A stretch of 64,000 nucleotides of DNA from Arthrobacter sp. SLBN-100 (GCF_006715305.1 NZ_VFMY01000001.1:1922001-1986000); one strand, 5' to 3'; shown: positions 15,533 to 24,475, numbered from the stretch's first letter. The notes: generated by a model from the sequence alone, not told the origin. A program made the numbers and translations.

Positions 15533-18076
15533 ATGGCCGACTACGCTGTCGTCGTTGGCGTGGCACAGTACCCGGAACTTTCTGCCGCGGGCATTGCCTC
15601 CGACCTGGATGGACCCAACAATGACGCCACAGCGGTAGTGGAGTGGCTGCTGGACCCGGGTGGCGGCGGGCTGCCACCCGGCAATGTGAAGGTCATCAGG
15701 TCCTGTGACTACGTCCCGCCGGACCCGTACGATCCGCAACCGGCCGAAGCCGAAGTGGAACGTGCGCTGAGGTGGGTCGAGGCGCAAACCCGCAATGCAT
15801 CCGGACACAGGCTTTACCTTTACTTTTCCGGGCATGGATTTTCCCCCGTCGCACAAGAGGGAGCGCTCTTCACCGCCGAGGCCACCCAGGTGAGCATGTC
15901 CTACGTCTACGCCCACGGCTGGCTGAAATGGTTCCGCACCGCTCAACGTTTCGAAGAATTTGTCCTGTGGATGGACTGCTGCATGAACTACCAGCAGTCC
16001 ATCCCTGTCCGCCCGGTTAACATGCGTCCACAAATCGGGACTGGAACCCCCGGCCCGGAATTCGTGGCTACGGCGGCCGAAACCAAGAGCGCCATCGAAG
16101 GCAAGATGACCGACGGCCTGGTGCACGGCGTGTTCACCTGGACCCTGCTTCAGGGCTTACGCGGAGGCGCCGCAGATTATCGGGGGCGGGTCACGGCTGA
16201 AGGCCTGAAGAATTTCCTGCACACCGTGATGCCGGAGTTTCTCCCTGAACCTGTCAAGGCAGCCAACTCCGTTGATTTGCAGGCATCCGTGCGTACGGGT
16301 GGGGACATCCTCTTCGCGCGTTTCCCGGCTCGGCCAAAGTATCCCGTGCGCCTCACCTTTCCTGCAGCCGCCGCCGGGGAGCTCCTGAAGATCTGGGCGG
16401 GAAGCCCCCATAAACCTGTTGTCGAGGCAATCCTGACGGGCGCGGAATGGACCGGTGAATTGGTTCGAGGCCTCTACGTAGCGGAGGTCGCTGCGGCAGG
16501 ACTGCGTCACGGCTTCCAGGTCACAGGGACCGGCAGCGTGACTTGTGCTGTCAGTGATCGAGGCAACGCCGTCATCGAACCACCCGCCGAGGGGCAGTTC
16601 ACACTGGACGTCGTGGCACAGAATGCCGCCGCCACCATCACGGTCATGGACCACAACTTCACAAAGATTTACACGTCCACCGGGGAGCTGCACGAGCGCG
16701 ACGTCCCCGGTGTCTACAAAGTGCGAACCCAGATCGGACGGGAGATGGGGACCATAAAGGAGGAAATCCTCCTCCTCGACTGGGATACGGCGCGGGACAG
16801 CATGGCGGCACGGGCGCTGCCATCCCCCGCCCCGATCCCGGGAAGCGCCTTCACGCATGAGTCCCACGTCCGGCAGTTCGCCGAGGCCGCTGCAGGCAGG
16901 GGGATGTTCGCGGACAGGAAAGCCGGCAACGCTCAAATCTCGGTGCTCTCGCGGTATTGGACAGAGGAACCGCTGACCAGTGTCCCGGCCCCTTCGTTGC
17001 ATCCGATGCAGGGGCTCGATATCTTCCGGTTTGATGGACAGCTTCTGGCGCACATGGCTGCGGAATGCACCTTTGACGACAAATCCCCGGTGGACCGCGT
17101 GGCCGTGTGGGAACAGAACGTCGAGCCTGGCGTTTACTTCCTGCGGATCACGCCCCCATCCGGCGCGCAACTGGAAGCAAGCATCGTTGCCGCTCCCAGC
17201 TGGCTGACACAGCTGGCCATCAAGCGTCCGACGCCGATTGCCGGGCAGTCGAAAAGCAGCAGGCTGATGCCAACAGGCGATGCAGCCATCTTCATGCGTG
17301 ACATCTGGAAACCGCCGGGGACGTCCGGGCAGGAAGCCGTCCGGGAGTTGTACGCGCTGGCCTCTACAGATGACCGGGAGCTCCCGCAGGCCGGGCAGGA
17401 CGCTGTGATCGAGGCCGCGAGGATTGCCTTCACGCAAGGGCGCAACCTGCTCGGCGGTGCACGGGGCACCAAACTGCAAAAACTGCTGCTGGAAGAGTTT
17501 GATGACCCTATTGCCGGAATCATCGGCGGACACCTGCTGCTCATGGCCATGGACACTGCCACCGAACCAGACCCGGCACTTGAGGAGGTCTTCGCTGCCG
17601 CCGTAGCAAGGCTGCGGGGGCTGGTCCGGTCCTGGCATCCCGACGTCGAGGCTCTGGCCTTGCGGTCCGCTGATCCCGCTGCACGTCCGGACAAGCCCTT
17701 CACCGCGGCTCCCATGTTCAGCCGCAGCTGGCAGATCATCGTCGAGGCCAGTTACGACAACCCTGATCTCGTTCCCGCCAGCCTTTGGTCGCGGGTTCAC
17801 GCGAACCGGAGCATTGGCCCGTATTTCGCCTGGGCCACCGACGAGGCCAGCCGCTCAGCGCACGCCCAACAACTTGGCCTGTGGAATGCAGCGCACGGAC
17901 CGCGAAGCACGCGATCCAGTGGGCGCCGGCCACCGGCCGCCATGCCGAACCCTGCCGGCACGGCCGCACCCCGCATGCCAGAGGCATTGCGGGAGGACGC
18001 GCGCCGGCTTGGCATACCAGCGGTCGCAGCGGAGAGTATCTGGCGCGGGACGGTCTCAGGCGAACCGGGACAATAG
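15533..18076 (+). CDS. Caspase-family (peptidase C14-like) multidomain protein
   Basis: 847 residues; ATG preceded by GGCGGGAG. The N-terminal ~260 residues form a caspase-like domain: VVVGVAQY first strand, His101 in FSGHG, and the MDCC motif with candidate catalytic Cys150 (Cys149 adjacent). The remaining ~580 residues hold beta-rich segments (about 270-420) and a helical C-terminal half with no recognised family, perhaps sensor or substrate-binding modules. It ends in a Pro/Ala/Arg-rich tail. Bacterial caspase homologues often execute death programmes. Here it is coupled to the M12 peptidase and to an unknown protein starting 5 bp downstream. Confidence 0.9.
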   Translation: MADYAVVVGVAQYPELSAAGIASDLDGPNNDATAVVEWLLDPGGGGLPPGNVKVIRSCDYVPPDPYDPQPAEAEVERALRWVEAQTRNASGHRLYLYFSGHGFSPVAQEGALFTAEATQVSMSYVYAHGWLKWFRTAQRFEEFVLWMDCCMNYQQSIPVRPVNMRPQIGTGTPGPEFVATAAETKSAIEGKMTDGLVHGVFTWTLLQGLRGGAADYRGRVTAEGLKNFLHTVMPEFLPEPVKAANSVDLQASVRTGGDILFARFPARPKYPVRLTFPAAAAGELLKIWAGSPHKPVVEAILTGAEWTGELVRGLYVAEVAAAGLRHGFQVTGTGSVTCAVSDRGNAVIEPPAEGQFTLDVVAQNAAATITVMDHNFTKIYTSTGELHERDVPGVYKVRTQIGREMGTIKEEILLLDWDTARDSMAARALPSPAPIPGSAFTHESHVRQFAEAAAGRGMFADRKAGNAQISVLSRYWTEEPLTSVPAPSLHPMQGLDIFRFDGQLLAHMAAECTFDDKSPVDRVAVWEQNVEPGVYFLRITPPSGAQLEASIVAAPSWLTQLAIKRPTPIAGQSKSSRLMPTGDAAIFMRDIWKPPGTSGQEAVRELYALASTDDRELPQAGQDAVIEAARIAFTQGRNLLGGARGTKLQKLLLEEFDDPIAGIIGGHLLLMAMDTATEPDPALEEVFAAAVARLRGLVRSWHPDVEALALRSADPAARPDKPFTAAPMFSRSWQIIVEASYDNPDLVPASLWSRVHANRSIGPYFAWATDEASRSAHAQQLGLWNAAHGPRSTRSSGRRPPAAMPNPAGTAAPRMPEALREDARRLGIPAVAAESIWRGTVSGEPGQ

Positions 18077-18081
18077 AGCGC

Positions 18082-18726
18082 GTGTACGAGTTTGAGATCA
18101 CCAAGGGCGTGTCAGTCTCGTTTCAGCGTTACCCCTACCCCGGAGCCGGTTCCCTGTCCGCCTTGCCCTCCAGCCATGGCGCCCTGCCGATTCACGTCTC
18201 CGGGCCTGCGCAGCTTGAGGTGCCCTCCCCGCCAAACGAGGCATTCTGGATTGCTCTTCTGGGTAGTTCCAGCGGTGCGGCCTCAGACGTTGCACTGCTG
18301 GCATACGGCCGAAAGGGAACGCCGGTGGATGTCCTCACCGGAATGCCCGCCGCAACACCCACTGGGCGGGTGACTTTGCCCCCGCATCAATTCATTGCAG
18401 GCATTCGCCAGGGAACCGGAACCTGGTGGGCCTTCGCACGTGATCCGTCCGCCCCTGCCCCGGTCACCGCCGCCGTCGATCTCTTTGTCCGGACCTGGTC
18501 CGGCCCGAGTGCGGCCACTGCCCGGCCGGCATCCCCCACTCCCCAGCACATGCCGGGACAAAAATCCCCGGACCATGGACTGGCGCCGCCCTCCGTAGCC
18601 GCTGTTGCTGAAAACCGCACCTTACGGATCGTCTTCACTGACGAAGCCCACTTCAGTTCGATGAGCGGCCGGCAGGTTGCCCCGCTGAGTCATGATCCAG
18701 GCCTTAGGGATAGACGACTCCCCTGA
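18082..18726 (+). CDS. Hypothetical protein coupled to the caspase-like gene
   Basis: A GTG at 18082, 5 bp after the caspase stop, gives 214 residues; the upstream part of the open frame overlaps the caspase gene and is unlikely to be translated. The first ~130 residues look beta-rich (VYEFEITKGV, WWAFARDP). The last third is Pro/Ser/Ala-rich with a final segment RTLRIVFTDEAH. No catalytic motif is seen. Tight coupling suggests it binds or regulates the caspase-like protein (inference). Confidence 0.7.
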   Translation: MYEFEITKGVSVSFQRYPYPGAGSLSALPSSHGALPIHVSGPAQLEVPSPPNEAFWIALLGSSSGAASDVALLAYGRKGTPVDVLTGMPAATPTGRVTLPPHQFIAGIRQGTGTWWAFARDPSAPAPVTAAVDLFVRTWSGPSAATARPASPTPQHMPGQKSPDHGLAPPSVAAVAENRTLRIVFTDEAHFSSMSGRQVAPLSHDPGLRDRRLP

Positions 18727-18792
18727 GAACCCCAGCACCGTTGACCACTCCACCCTGCGACGCGCAGATCCGGTTTCGACGCGGACGTTCCT

Positions 18793-18820
18793 TGGCGCAC
18801 CCCATATTTCGGGTGCGCCA
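18793..18820 (+). terminator. Hairpin after the caspase operon
   Basis: A perfect 10-bp stem TGGCGCACCC / GGGTGCGCCA with loop CATATTTC, 67 bp after the last gene of the island. No U-tract follows. It shares its loop type with the hairpin at 46850. It could be a terminator or a dispersed repeat. Confidence 0.55.
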
Positions 18821-18896
18821 GCGCAGATGTGGTTCGGGACTGAATACGCGCGTCGACAGAACTTCTCCACATAGCCGTAGATACCCCTCCCGCCGG

Positions 18897-19892
18897 ATGA
18901 TGCCTAGCTGGCAACTTGGCTTTATGCCGGATCTGCCACCACTCCTGTTGTCCCGTGACCGCCTCCTGCACGGGCTGACCCCGAATGAGCTCGCCAAGCG
19001 CGTGAAGGCGGGCGCGCTGGTCCGCGTTCGGCACGGCGTCTACGTTGACGGGGCGGCTTGGAAAAGTCTGTTGCCGTGGGAGCAGTACCGCCTCCGCGTC
19101 CAGGCAGCCGGCGAAACGTTCGAGAAACCCACCGTCTTCGCCCGGCAGTCTGCCGCGAGCGTGTGGGGAATACCCTTCGTTGGCCTGCACCACCCGGTCC
19201 AGGCCCTCACTTTGAAGAACGACGGCGGACGCTCACGTGCCGGAGTCCGCCGCCACTTTGCGGCGGCGGCAGGCCTGAAGGTCGCCAGGCGCGACGGCCT
19301 GCTGGTGACCGACCGCATACGCACCGTCCTGGACCTTGCAGCCTTCACTCCATTCGCAGAAGCTGTAGTACCCATAGACCACGTGCTTCGGCCGGACAGA
19401 GCCCGGCGGCTGCCTGCCGTAACCAAGGCTGAACTGGAGGCAGGCATCGGATCGAACTATTCCGCTGCCGCCGGGCGGAGGATCCGGGCGGTGATCGGAT
19501 TTGCCGATCCTGCTTCGGGGTCAGCCGGGGAATCGTGGAGCCGCGCATTGATCCATCTGGCCGGCTTCGAAGCCCCGGTTCTTCAACAGGAGATTTACGA
19601 TGCTGCAGGCCTGGTGGGCTACACGGACTTCCAGTGGAAGCAGGCCAAGGTAGTTGGCGAGTTTGATGGCGAAGAGAAGTACGTCAAACCCGAATACCTC
19701 AAGGGCCAAACCGCGTCTCAAGCTGTTGTGGCCGAAAAGAATCGCGAAAACCGGATCCGGGCCACGGGACTGGGCGTGGTCCGCTGGGACTGGGCCGATC
19801 TCACGGCAGGGACGCTGGAACATAAGTTGGCAGCGGCCGGTGTGCCCCGCCGTCGTACGCGTTCTGCACTTATCGACGCGCAAACCCGATAG
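18897..19892 (+). CDS. AbiEi-like antitoxin/regulator, no toxin partner
   Basis: 331 residues from ATG 18897; ATG 18924 is an equally possible start and neither has a strong ribosome site. The N-terminus (LLSRDRLLHGLTPNELAKRV, then GALVRVRHGVYV) is the winged-helix of type IV AbiEi-like antitoxin-domain proteins common in Micrococcaceae. The C-terminal half has a DUF559/endonuclease-like look (KVVGEFDGEEKY, LGVVRWDWADL). No AbiEii nucleotidyltransferase toxin is adjacent, so it is probably one of the many solo copies. Confidence 0.8.
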   Translation: MMPSWQLGFMPDLPPLLLSRDRLLHGLTPNELAKRVKAGALVRVRHGVYVDGAAWKSLLPWEQYRLRVQAAGETFEKPTVFARQSAASVWGIPFVGLHHPVQALTLKNDGGRSRAGVRRHFAAAAGLKVARRDGLLVTDRIRTVLDLAAFTPFAEAVVPIDHVLRPDRARRLPAVTKAELEAGIGSNYSAAAGRRIRAVIGFADPASGSAGESWSRALIHLAGFEAPVLQQEIYDAAGLVGYTDFQWKQAKVVGEFDGEEKYVKPEYLKGQTASQAVVAEKNRENRIRATGLGVVRWDWADLTAGTLEHKLAAAGVPRRRTRSALIDAQTR

Positions 19893-19946
19893 TGACGCGC
19901 ACATTCCCTGGCGCGACGGGTATTTGAGGGTCGGCACGGAATATGC

Positions 19947-20006
19947 GCAGCGCAGACCGGTGCAGCGCAGACCGGTGCAGCGGAGACCGGGGCAGCGCAG
20001 GCCGGG
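19947..20006 (+). repeat. 15-bp tandem repeat, four copies
   Basis: Unit GCAGCGCAGACCGGT at 19947, 19962, 19977 and 19992; the last two copies have point changes, and a partial fifth follows. It is intergenic, between the AbiEi-like gene and DUF2795. The unit is a multiple of 3 but no convincing gene covers it. Confidence 0.85.
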
Positions 20007-20178
20007 GCAGCCCTGGTCATCTCTGCCACTGCTCTCCATGTCGGCCTCAACGGCCGGCGGTGGCAGCCGCACCCTTTCCCCGCCGGAACGTCCGGCCTAC
20101 GATGAACTCCTGCGCGGCTCCGCATGCCGGGAGAGTAGCCGCGGACATCAGAACTGGCACCAGAAAGGAACCGACACC

Positions 20179-20379
20179 ATGGCCGAAACACCCAACCCGA
20201 TCCAGATTCAAAAGTTCCTCGGCGGCGTGGACTATCCCGCCAGCCGCGAGGCGTTGGTATCCAAAGCAAAGGACTCGGGCGCTGACAGCAACGTGATTAA
20301 GGCCCTCGAGGCCATCCCGGACCGGGAATACGACAGCCCAACGGCCGTAAGCTCCGCGGTTTCCGGCAACAAATCCTAG
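20179..20379 (+). CDS. DUF2795 small protein
   Basis: 66 residues; ATG preceded by AGAAAGGAA. The pattern IQKFLGGVDYPASREALVSKA with VIKALEAIPDREYDSPTAVSSAV is typical of DUF2795, a short helical family of actinobacteria and other phyla with no settled function. The longer open frame that includes it reads through the 15-bp repeat and the antitoxin gene and is not real. Confidence 0.88.
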   Translation: MAETPNPIQIQKFLGGVDYPASREALVSKAKDSGADSNVIKALEAIPDREYDSPTAVSSAVSGNKS

Positions 20380-20766
20380 ATAGGCCCGGCCGGGAAAAGT
20401 TCATCGGCAAGCCGTCCACGGCTTCCAGTCCCGTGGACCAGGATCTTGGGTCCGCATTTTTCGTCGTCGTCACATGGCAACGGGTAGTGCCAGCCAAAAA
20501 TAACGAGTACCGGAAGCCCCCTGCCACGCTGGTTTTGCCTCTTATCCCCGGCATATACTGGCCGAGCTTCATGTGGCCTTAATAGCATCGGAAACATCTC
20601 ACGGTTCGGTACGGGACGCCGGCGACCGGCAGAACGCAGGCGCGCAGCTTCCCGGATCGACATACACCGGCTCCGCCGGTCGCGGAATCCCGCAGGCGCC
20701 GAGGCGTCAATGAATCCGGCCATCATCGTGCTCGGCAGGCGATGGCGAGCCGGAGGATGGATGGTC
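20380..20766. other. Intergenic region, no gene seen
   Basis: 387 bp between DUF2795 and the secreted protein. It contains a GC-rich region with a short hairpin CACCGGCTCCGCCGGT near 20670 but no convincing open frame, operator or known RNA. It presumably carries the promoter of the secreted protein. Confidence 0.5.
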
Positions 20767-21786
20767 ATGAGACGATTCTTGGCAGTGGTATCTGGTATTG
20801 CGTTGACCTGGGCGCTCATGCCTGCACTGAGTTCCGGTGCTGCTCCGGCTGTGGCCGGCCCGTGCATGGGTGCACCTGCCGCCGAAGGCACCACGTACAA
20901 CGAAACCCGGCAGTTCGTGGACACCCAGGCGTGGTGGATGCCGGACACTGACCAGGCCAACAACTCCATCACCAATACCGGCCATGCCCACCTGGGGGCG
21001 TGCATCCCTGAACGTGAAACGATTAGTTCGGGTAACCTCACGGTGAATGTGCGGGTGATCCTCCATGACAATCCGGGCACGGCGGATTACGTCGCTATGG
21101 TGTTCAAAACCTCCGACACCGAAAAGACTGTTCAGAAGTGCTACCTACGGGCTGCAGCAACGAACTTCACGTGTCCCGGCCCGTCCCGCACAGGCAAGGG
21201 CGACTTCACCTGTACCGGAACCTGTGAGCGCTGGCTGACGTTCTCGCGGCCAATCTCTGCGTTCAACCATTCAGGCTTGCAGGACGTGCGTTTTCGTGGG
21301 TTTATCCCGGAACCGGACGGCAAGGTCATGCAAACCAACTTCAACTGGCAAGTCGGCATCCAAAACGGCAAGTCCCCCTCCGACGTGTCGAGGGATGCGT
21401 TCCTGCGGGGCAAGGGATGGTACACCCACGCCAAGTATTGCGAGGCCTCCGTCCGTAGCGTTGCCCTTCCAGACAGTCCGGTGTCAGGTGTCTGGACTCC
21501 GGTACTGGGCCTGACCAGTCGCACCGATGGCTCGCTCCCGGCGACGCGCTCATTCATCTCGATCGACCCGGACTTCCACGCCGTTCCGTCCAACGCCGGA
21601 GCCGTACTTTGGGACTCTGCAGGTCCATACGGCGCCGAGCCCTTCGGGTCCGCCCCCATCTCGATCGATACCAGGACCCTGGCCAATGGCGTACACAAAC
21701 TACACCTGCGAACGTCGTGCCGTGACAACAAGCTGGGTTCGACAAACTCCGGGGTGACCGTAATTCCCTTCACAGTGGCCAACTGA
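20767..21786 (+). CDS. Secreted protein of unknown function
   Basis: 339 residues from ATG 20767, ten bases after GGAGG; an ATG at 20761 is too close to that site. A Sec signal peptide is clear: MRRFLAVVSG, a hydrophobic core, and a cleavage region near GAAPAVA-GP. The mature chain has several cysteines (AVAGPCMG, KCYLR, TCPG, TCTGTCERW, KYCEASV, TSCRDN), suggesting disulfides in an extracellular beta protein. No enzyme motif was recognised. It is a single gene with no operon partner. Confidence 0.8.
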   Translation: MRRFLAVVSGIALTWALMPALSSGAAPAVAGPCMGAPAAEGTTYNETRQFVDTQAWWMPDTDQANNSITNTGHAHLGACIPERETISSGNLTVNVRVILHDNPGTADYVAMVFKTSDTEKTVQKCYLRAAATNFTCPGPSRTGKGDFTCTGTCERWLTFSRPISAFNHSGLQDVRFRGFIPEPDGKVMQTNFNWQVGIQNGKSPSDVSRDAFLRGKGWYTHAKYCEASVRSVALPDSPVSGVWTPVLGLTSRTDGSLPATRSFISIDPDFHAVPSNAGAVLWDSAGPYGAEPFGSAPISIDTRTLANGVHKLHLRTSCRDNKLGSTNSGVTVIPFTVAN

Positions 21787-21849
21787 CAACGGGGGAATCG
21801 ACTGCCGGCCGCCGTCGTCCATTGTTACGGCCCACATAGTCCAGTTGAG

Positions 21850-21868
21850 TTAGGTAAGGTTTACCTTC
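21850..21868 (+). promoter_or_regulatory. DtxR/IdeR-type iron box
   Basis: TTAGGTAAGGTTTACCTTC matches 14 of 19 positions of the iron-box consensus TTAGGTTAGGCTAACCTAA and lies 12 bp before the start codon at 21881. Iron-loaded IdeR/DmdR would block transcription there, so the downstream gene should be induced by iron limitation. Confidence 0.75.
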
Positions 21869-21880
21869 TACTGTGCTCCG

Positions 21881-24475
21881 GTGACCTTACAGACAGAGCT
21901 AGCCGGCGTCTCCTTCGCCGCCACCTTGGCCCGCTTCGGAGACCGCACCGCCGTCAGCACCAACAAAGAGTCGCTGAGCTACCGCGAACTGGCCCGCCGC
22001 GTGGAGGACGTGGCCCGGTCGTTCGGGCCCGGCCGCCTCATCGCGCTGGAAGCCGGGAACACCCTGCCGGCCCTGGTGGCCTATCTCGCGGCCCTGTCGT
22101 CCGGCAATCCGCTGCTGATCCTTCCCAGCGGGGACTCCGCTGCGGAGGCGCTGGTGGCGGCCTATGATCCGGACGTTGTGGTCCGCGCGTCGAACGGCGA
22201 AGCGGCCCTCGACGTGCGCCGCGAGCAAAGCCACCATGATCTGCATCCGGAGCTGGCGCTGCTGCTGAGTACGTCCGGGTCCACCGGTTCGCCCAAGCTG
22301 GTTCGGCTTTCCGCGGACAGCATCCAGGCCAATGCCGCAGCCATCGCCCAATACCTGCAGCTGCGTCCCAGCGACACCGCCGCCACCACGCTCCCCCTCT
22401 CCTATTGCTACGGGATGAGTGTGGTGAACAGCCACCTCCTGACGGGGGCATCCCTGGCGCTGACGGATCTCTCCGTGGTGGACCCGTGCTTCTGGGAACT
22501 CGTCCGCAGCGGGAACGTGACGTCCTTCGCCGCGGTGCCGTACACCTTCGACCTCCTGGACCGCGTGGGCTTCGCGGACATGGATGTGCCCAGCCTCCGG
22601 TACATCACGCAGGCGGGAGGGCGGCTTGCTCCTGACCGCGTGCGCTCCTACGCGGAGCTGGGCCGGCGGCAGGGGTGGGACCTGTTTGTGATGTACGGCC
22701 AGACCGAAGCCACGGCCCGGATGGCGTACCTGCCGCCGGACCAAGCGGCAGAAAGTCCGCATGCCATCGGGGTGCCGGTGCCCGGCGGGTCCTTCCGGCT
22801 TGAGCCCCTTCCCGGACTCGATGCCTCTGAGCTCGTCTACAGCGGACCCAACGTGATGCTGGGGTACGCCGAGCGGCCGGAAGACCTGGCACTGGGACGC
22901 ACCGTCACCGAGCTTCACACCGGGGACCTGGCCCGCCGCGGCCCCGACGGACTCTACGAGATTGTCGGCAGGCGCAGCCGTTTCGTGAAGATCGTGGGGC
23001 TCCGGGTGGACCTGGGGCAGGTTGAACGTCTGCTTGCTGACCTGGGCGTGACTGCGGCCGCTGCCGGTTCCGACCACGAGGTGGTGGCCGCCGTCGAAGG
23101 CGACCACGATCTCGCCCTGATCGCCAAAACCCTGGCGCAGGACCTGGGCCTGCCGCGCGCCGCCGTCCGCCTCGTTCCCGTGGAAGCCATCCCGCGCCTT
23201 GCCAACGGGAAGCCGGACTATCCGGCCGTCGTCGCCCTCGCTGGTGGACAAGAGGACGACGGCGGCCGTCCCGATGCTGCGCCGCATTCCGCGGAAGGTA
23301 CTGCTGACGTCCGGCGCATCTTCTTGGAGGTCCTTGAACAGGACGACGTGGGCGATACGGACACGTTCGTTTCCCTCGGCGGAGATTCCCTGTCCTACGT
23401 CGCGGCGTCCATCCGGCTGGAGCAGGCGCTCGGATACCTTCCCGAGGGCTGGCATCTGATGCCGGTCTGCGAACTTTCGCCTGCGACGCACGCAGCGCCC
23501 GGCCGGGTCCCGCCGTCGGGGAATCCTGTTTCGGTAAAGCCGGTCGGGGCGCCCAGCTGGCGGCGGAAGTTGCTGGCGCCGATGGAGACGGGGATCGTGC
23601 TCCGTGCCGTCGCCATCATCTGCATCGTCTCCACCCACATTGGCTTCTTCCATTGGACAGGCACCGCCCACGTGCTCATGGCCGTGGCCGGCTACAACTT
23701 TGCCCGTTTCCAGCTCTCCGGCGCGCGCACTGCACGGCTGCGGCGGCAGCTGCGCAGCATCGCCCGGATTGTGGTGCCCAGCGTTGCGGTCATCGGCCTC
23801 GCGTTCGCCGTGACGGACAAATATGCCTGGTACAACATATTCCTGCTGAACCCGCTGCTGGGGCCGGAGGGGTGGACCGACTATTCCCGTTTCTGGTTTG
23901 TGGAGATCCTGGTCCACATCCTGATCGGGCTCGCTGCATTGCTGGCGGTCCCTGCTGTTGACCGGGCCGTACGCCGGTGGCCGTGGGCCTTCGGGCTGGC
24001 CCTGGTGGCGGTTGACCTGCCGCTGCTTTTTGGCCTCGTGGAGAGCCGTTATCCCGGCCAGGGCCCGGTGCTGTGGCTGTTCGGGCTGGGCTGGGCTGCC
24101 GCCGCGTCGCGCACGCTGTGGCAGAAAGCGGCCGTGACGGCGGTTGCGCTCCTGATCGTCCCCGAATCCTTCGACAACCCTTACCGGAGTGCGACGATTC
24201 TGGCGGGTTGCCTGATCCTGCTCTGGGTGCCCACCCTGCATGTGCCGCGCGGACTTCACCGGATCACCGCGCTGCTGGCAAGCGCGTCACTGCACATCTA
24301 CGTGACGCACTGGCTGGTGTACCCACTCGTGGATCCGGTGGACAAGGGGCTCGCTGTGCTGGCGTCTCTGGCCTGCGGGGTCCTCTACTGGATGCTGGCC
24401 ACGCGGGCGATGGGCTTCGTTGAAAAGTGGGTGAAGGCGCGGCGCTTGCAGTCCCGCGCCGCCCGCTCCCACTGA
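21881..24475 (+). CDS. Adenylation domain - carrier protein - acyltransferase-3 fusion
   Basis: 864 residues from a GTG. Residues 1 to ~470 form an ANL-superfamily adenylation domain (STSGSTGSPK near 128, YGQTEATAR, HTGDLARRG, GLRVDLGQVE). A carrier domain follows, with the phosphopantetheine Ser near 502 in GGDSLSYV. From ~567 to the end it is an integral membrane acyltransferase-3 domain with about ten helices. Such a chain can activate an acid, load it on itself and hand it to an envelope or secreted acceptor across the membrane. No condensation or thioesterase domain is present, and no other siderophore genes are nearby. The iron box at 21850 predicts expression under iron starvation. No ribosome site is obvious. 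Confidence 0.9.
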   Translation: MTLQTELAGVSFAATLARFGDRTAVSTNKESLSYRELARRVEDVARSFGPGRLIALEAGNTLPALVAYLAALSSGNPLLILPSGDSAAEALVAAYDPDVVVRASNGEAALDVRREQSHHDLHPELALLLSTSGSTGSPKLVRLSADSIQANAAAIAQYLQLRPSDTAATTLPLSYCYGMSVVNSHLLTGASLALTDLSVVDPCFWELVRSGNVTSFAAVPYTFDLLDRVGFADMDVPSLRYITQAGGRLAPDRVRSYAELGRRQGWDLFVMYGQTEATARMAYLPPDQAAESPHAIGVPVPGGSFRLEPLPGLDASELVYSGPNVMLGYAERPEDLALGRTVTELHTGDLARRGPDGLYEIVGRRSRFVKIVGLRVDLGQVERLLADLGVTAAAAGSDHEVVAAVEGDHDLALIAKTLAQDLGLPRAAVRLVPVEAIPRLANGKPDYPAVVALAGGQEDDGGRPDAAPHSAEGTADVRRIFLEVLEQDDVGDTDTFVSLGGDSLSYVAASIRLEQALGYLPEGWHLMPVCELSPATHAAPGRVPPSGNPVSVKPVGAPSWRRKLLAPMETGIVLRAVAIICIVSTHIGFFHWTGTAHVLMAVAGYNFARFQLSGARTARLRRQLRSIARIVVPSVAVIGLAFAVTDKYAWYNIFLLNPLLGPEGWTDYSRFWFVEILVHILIGLAALLAVPAVDRAVRRWPWAFGLALVAVDLPLLFGLVESRYPGQGPVLWLFGLGWAAAASRTLWQKAAVTAVALLIVPESFDNPYRSATILAGCLILLWVPTLHVPRGLHRITALLASASLHIYVTHWLVYPLVDPVDKGLAVLASLACGVLYWMLATRAMGFVEKWVKARRLQSRAARSH

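Noticed and set aside
16157..17800. 547-codon minus-strand open frame inside the caspase gene
   Set aside because: The opposite strand carries the caspase motifs and a good ribosome site.
18897..19892. Complete AbiE toxin-antitoxin pair
   Set aside because: No nucleotidyltransferase (AbiEii) gene is adjacent on either strand; only the AbiEi-like part is present.
19654..20178. Upstream extension of the DUF2795 frame
   Set aside because: It reads through the antitoxin gene in another frame and through the 15-bp repeat; the ATG at 20179 has a proper ribosome site.
21899..24259. 786-codon minus-strand open frame
   Set aside because: It mirrors the adenylation-acyltransferase gene and its translation (rich in Arg, Gln, His, Pro) shows no domain.
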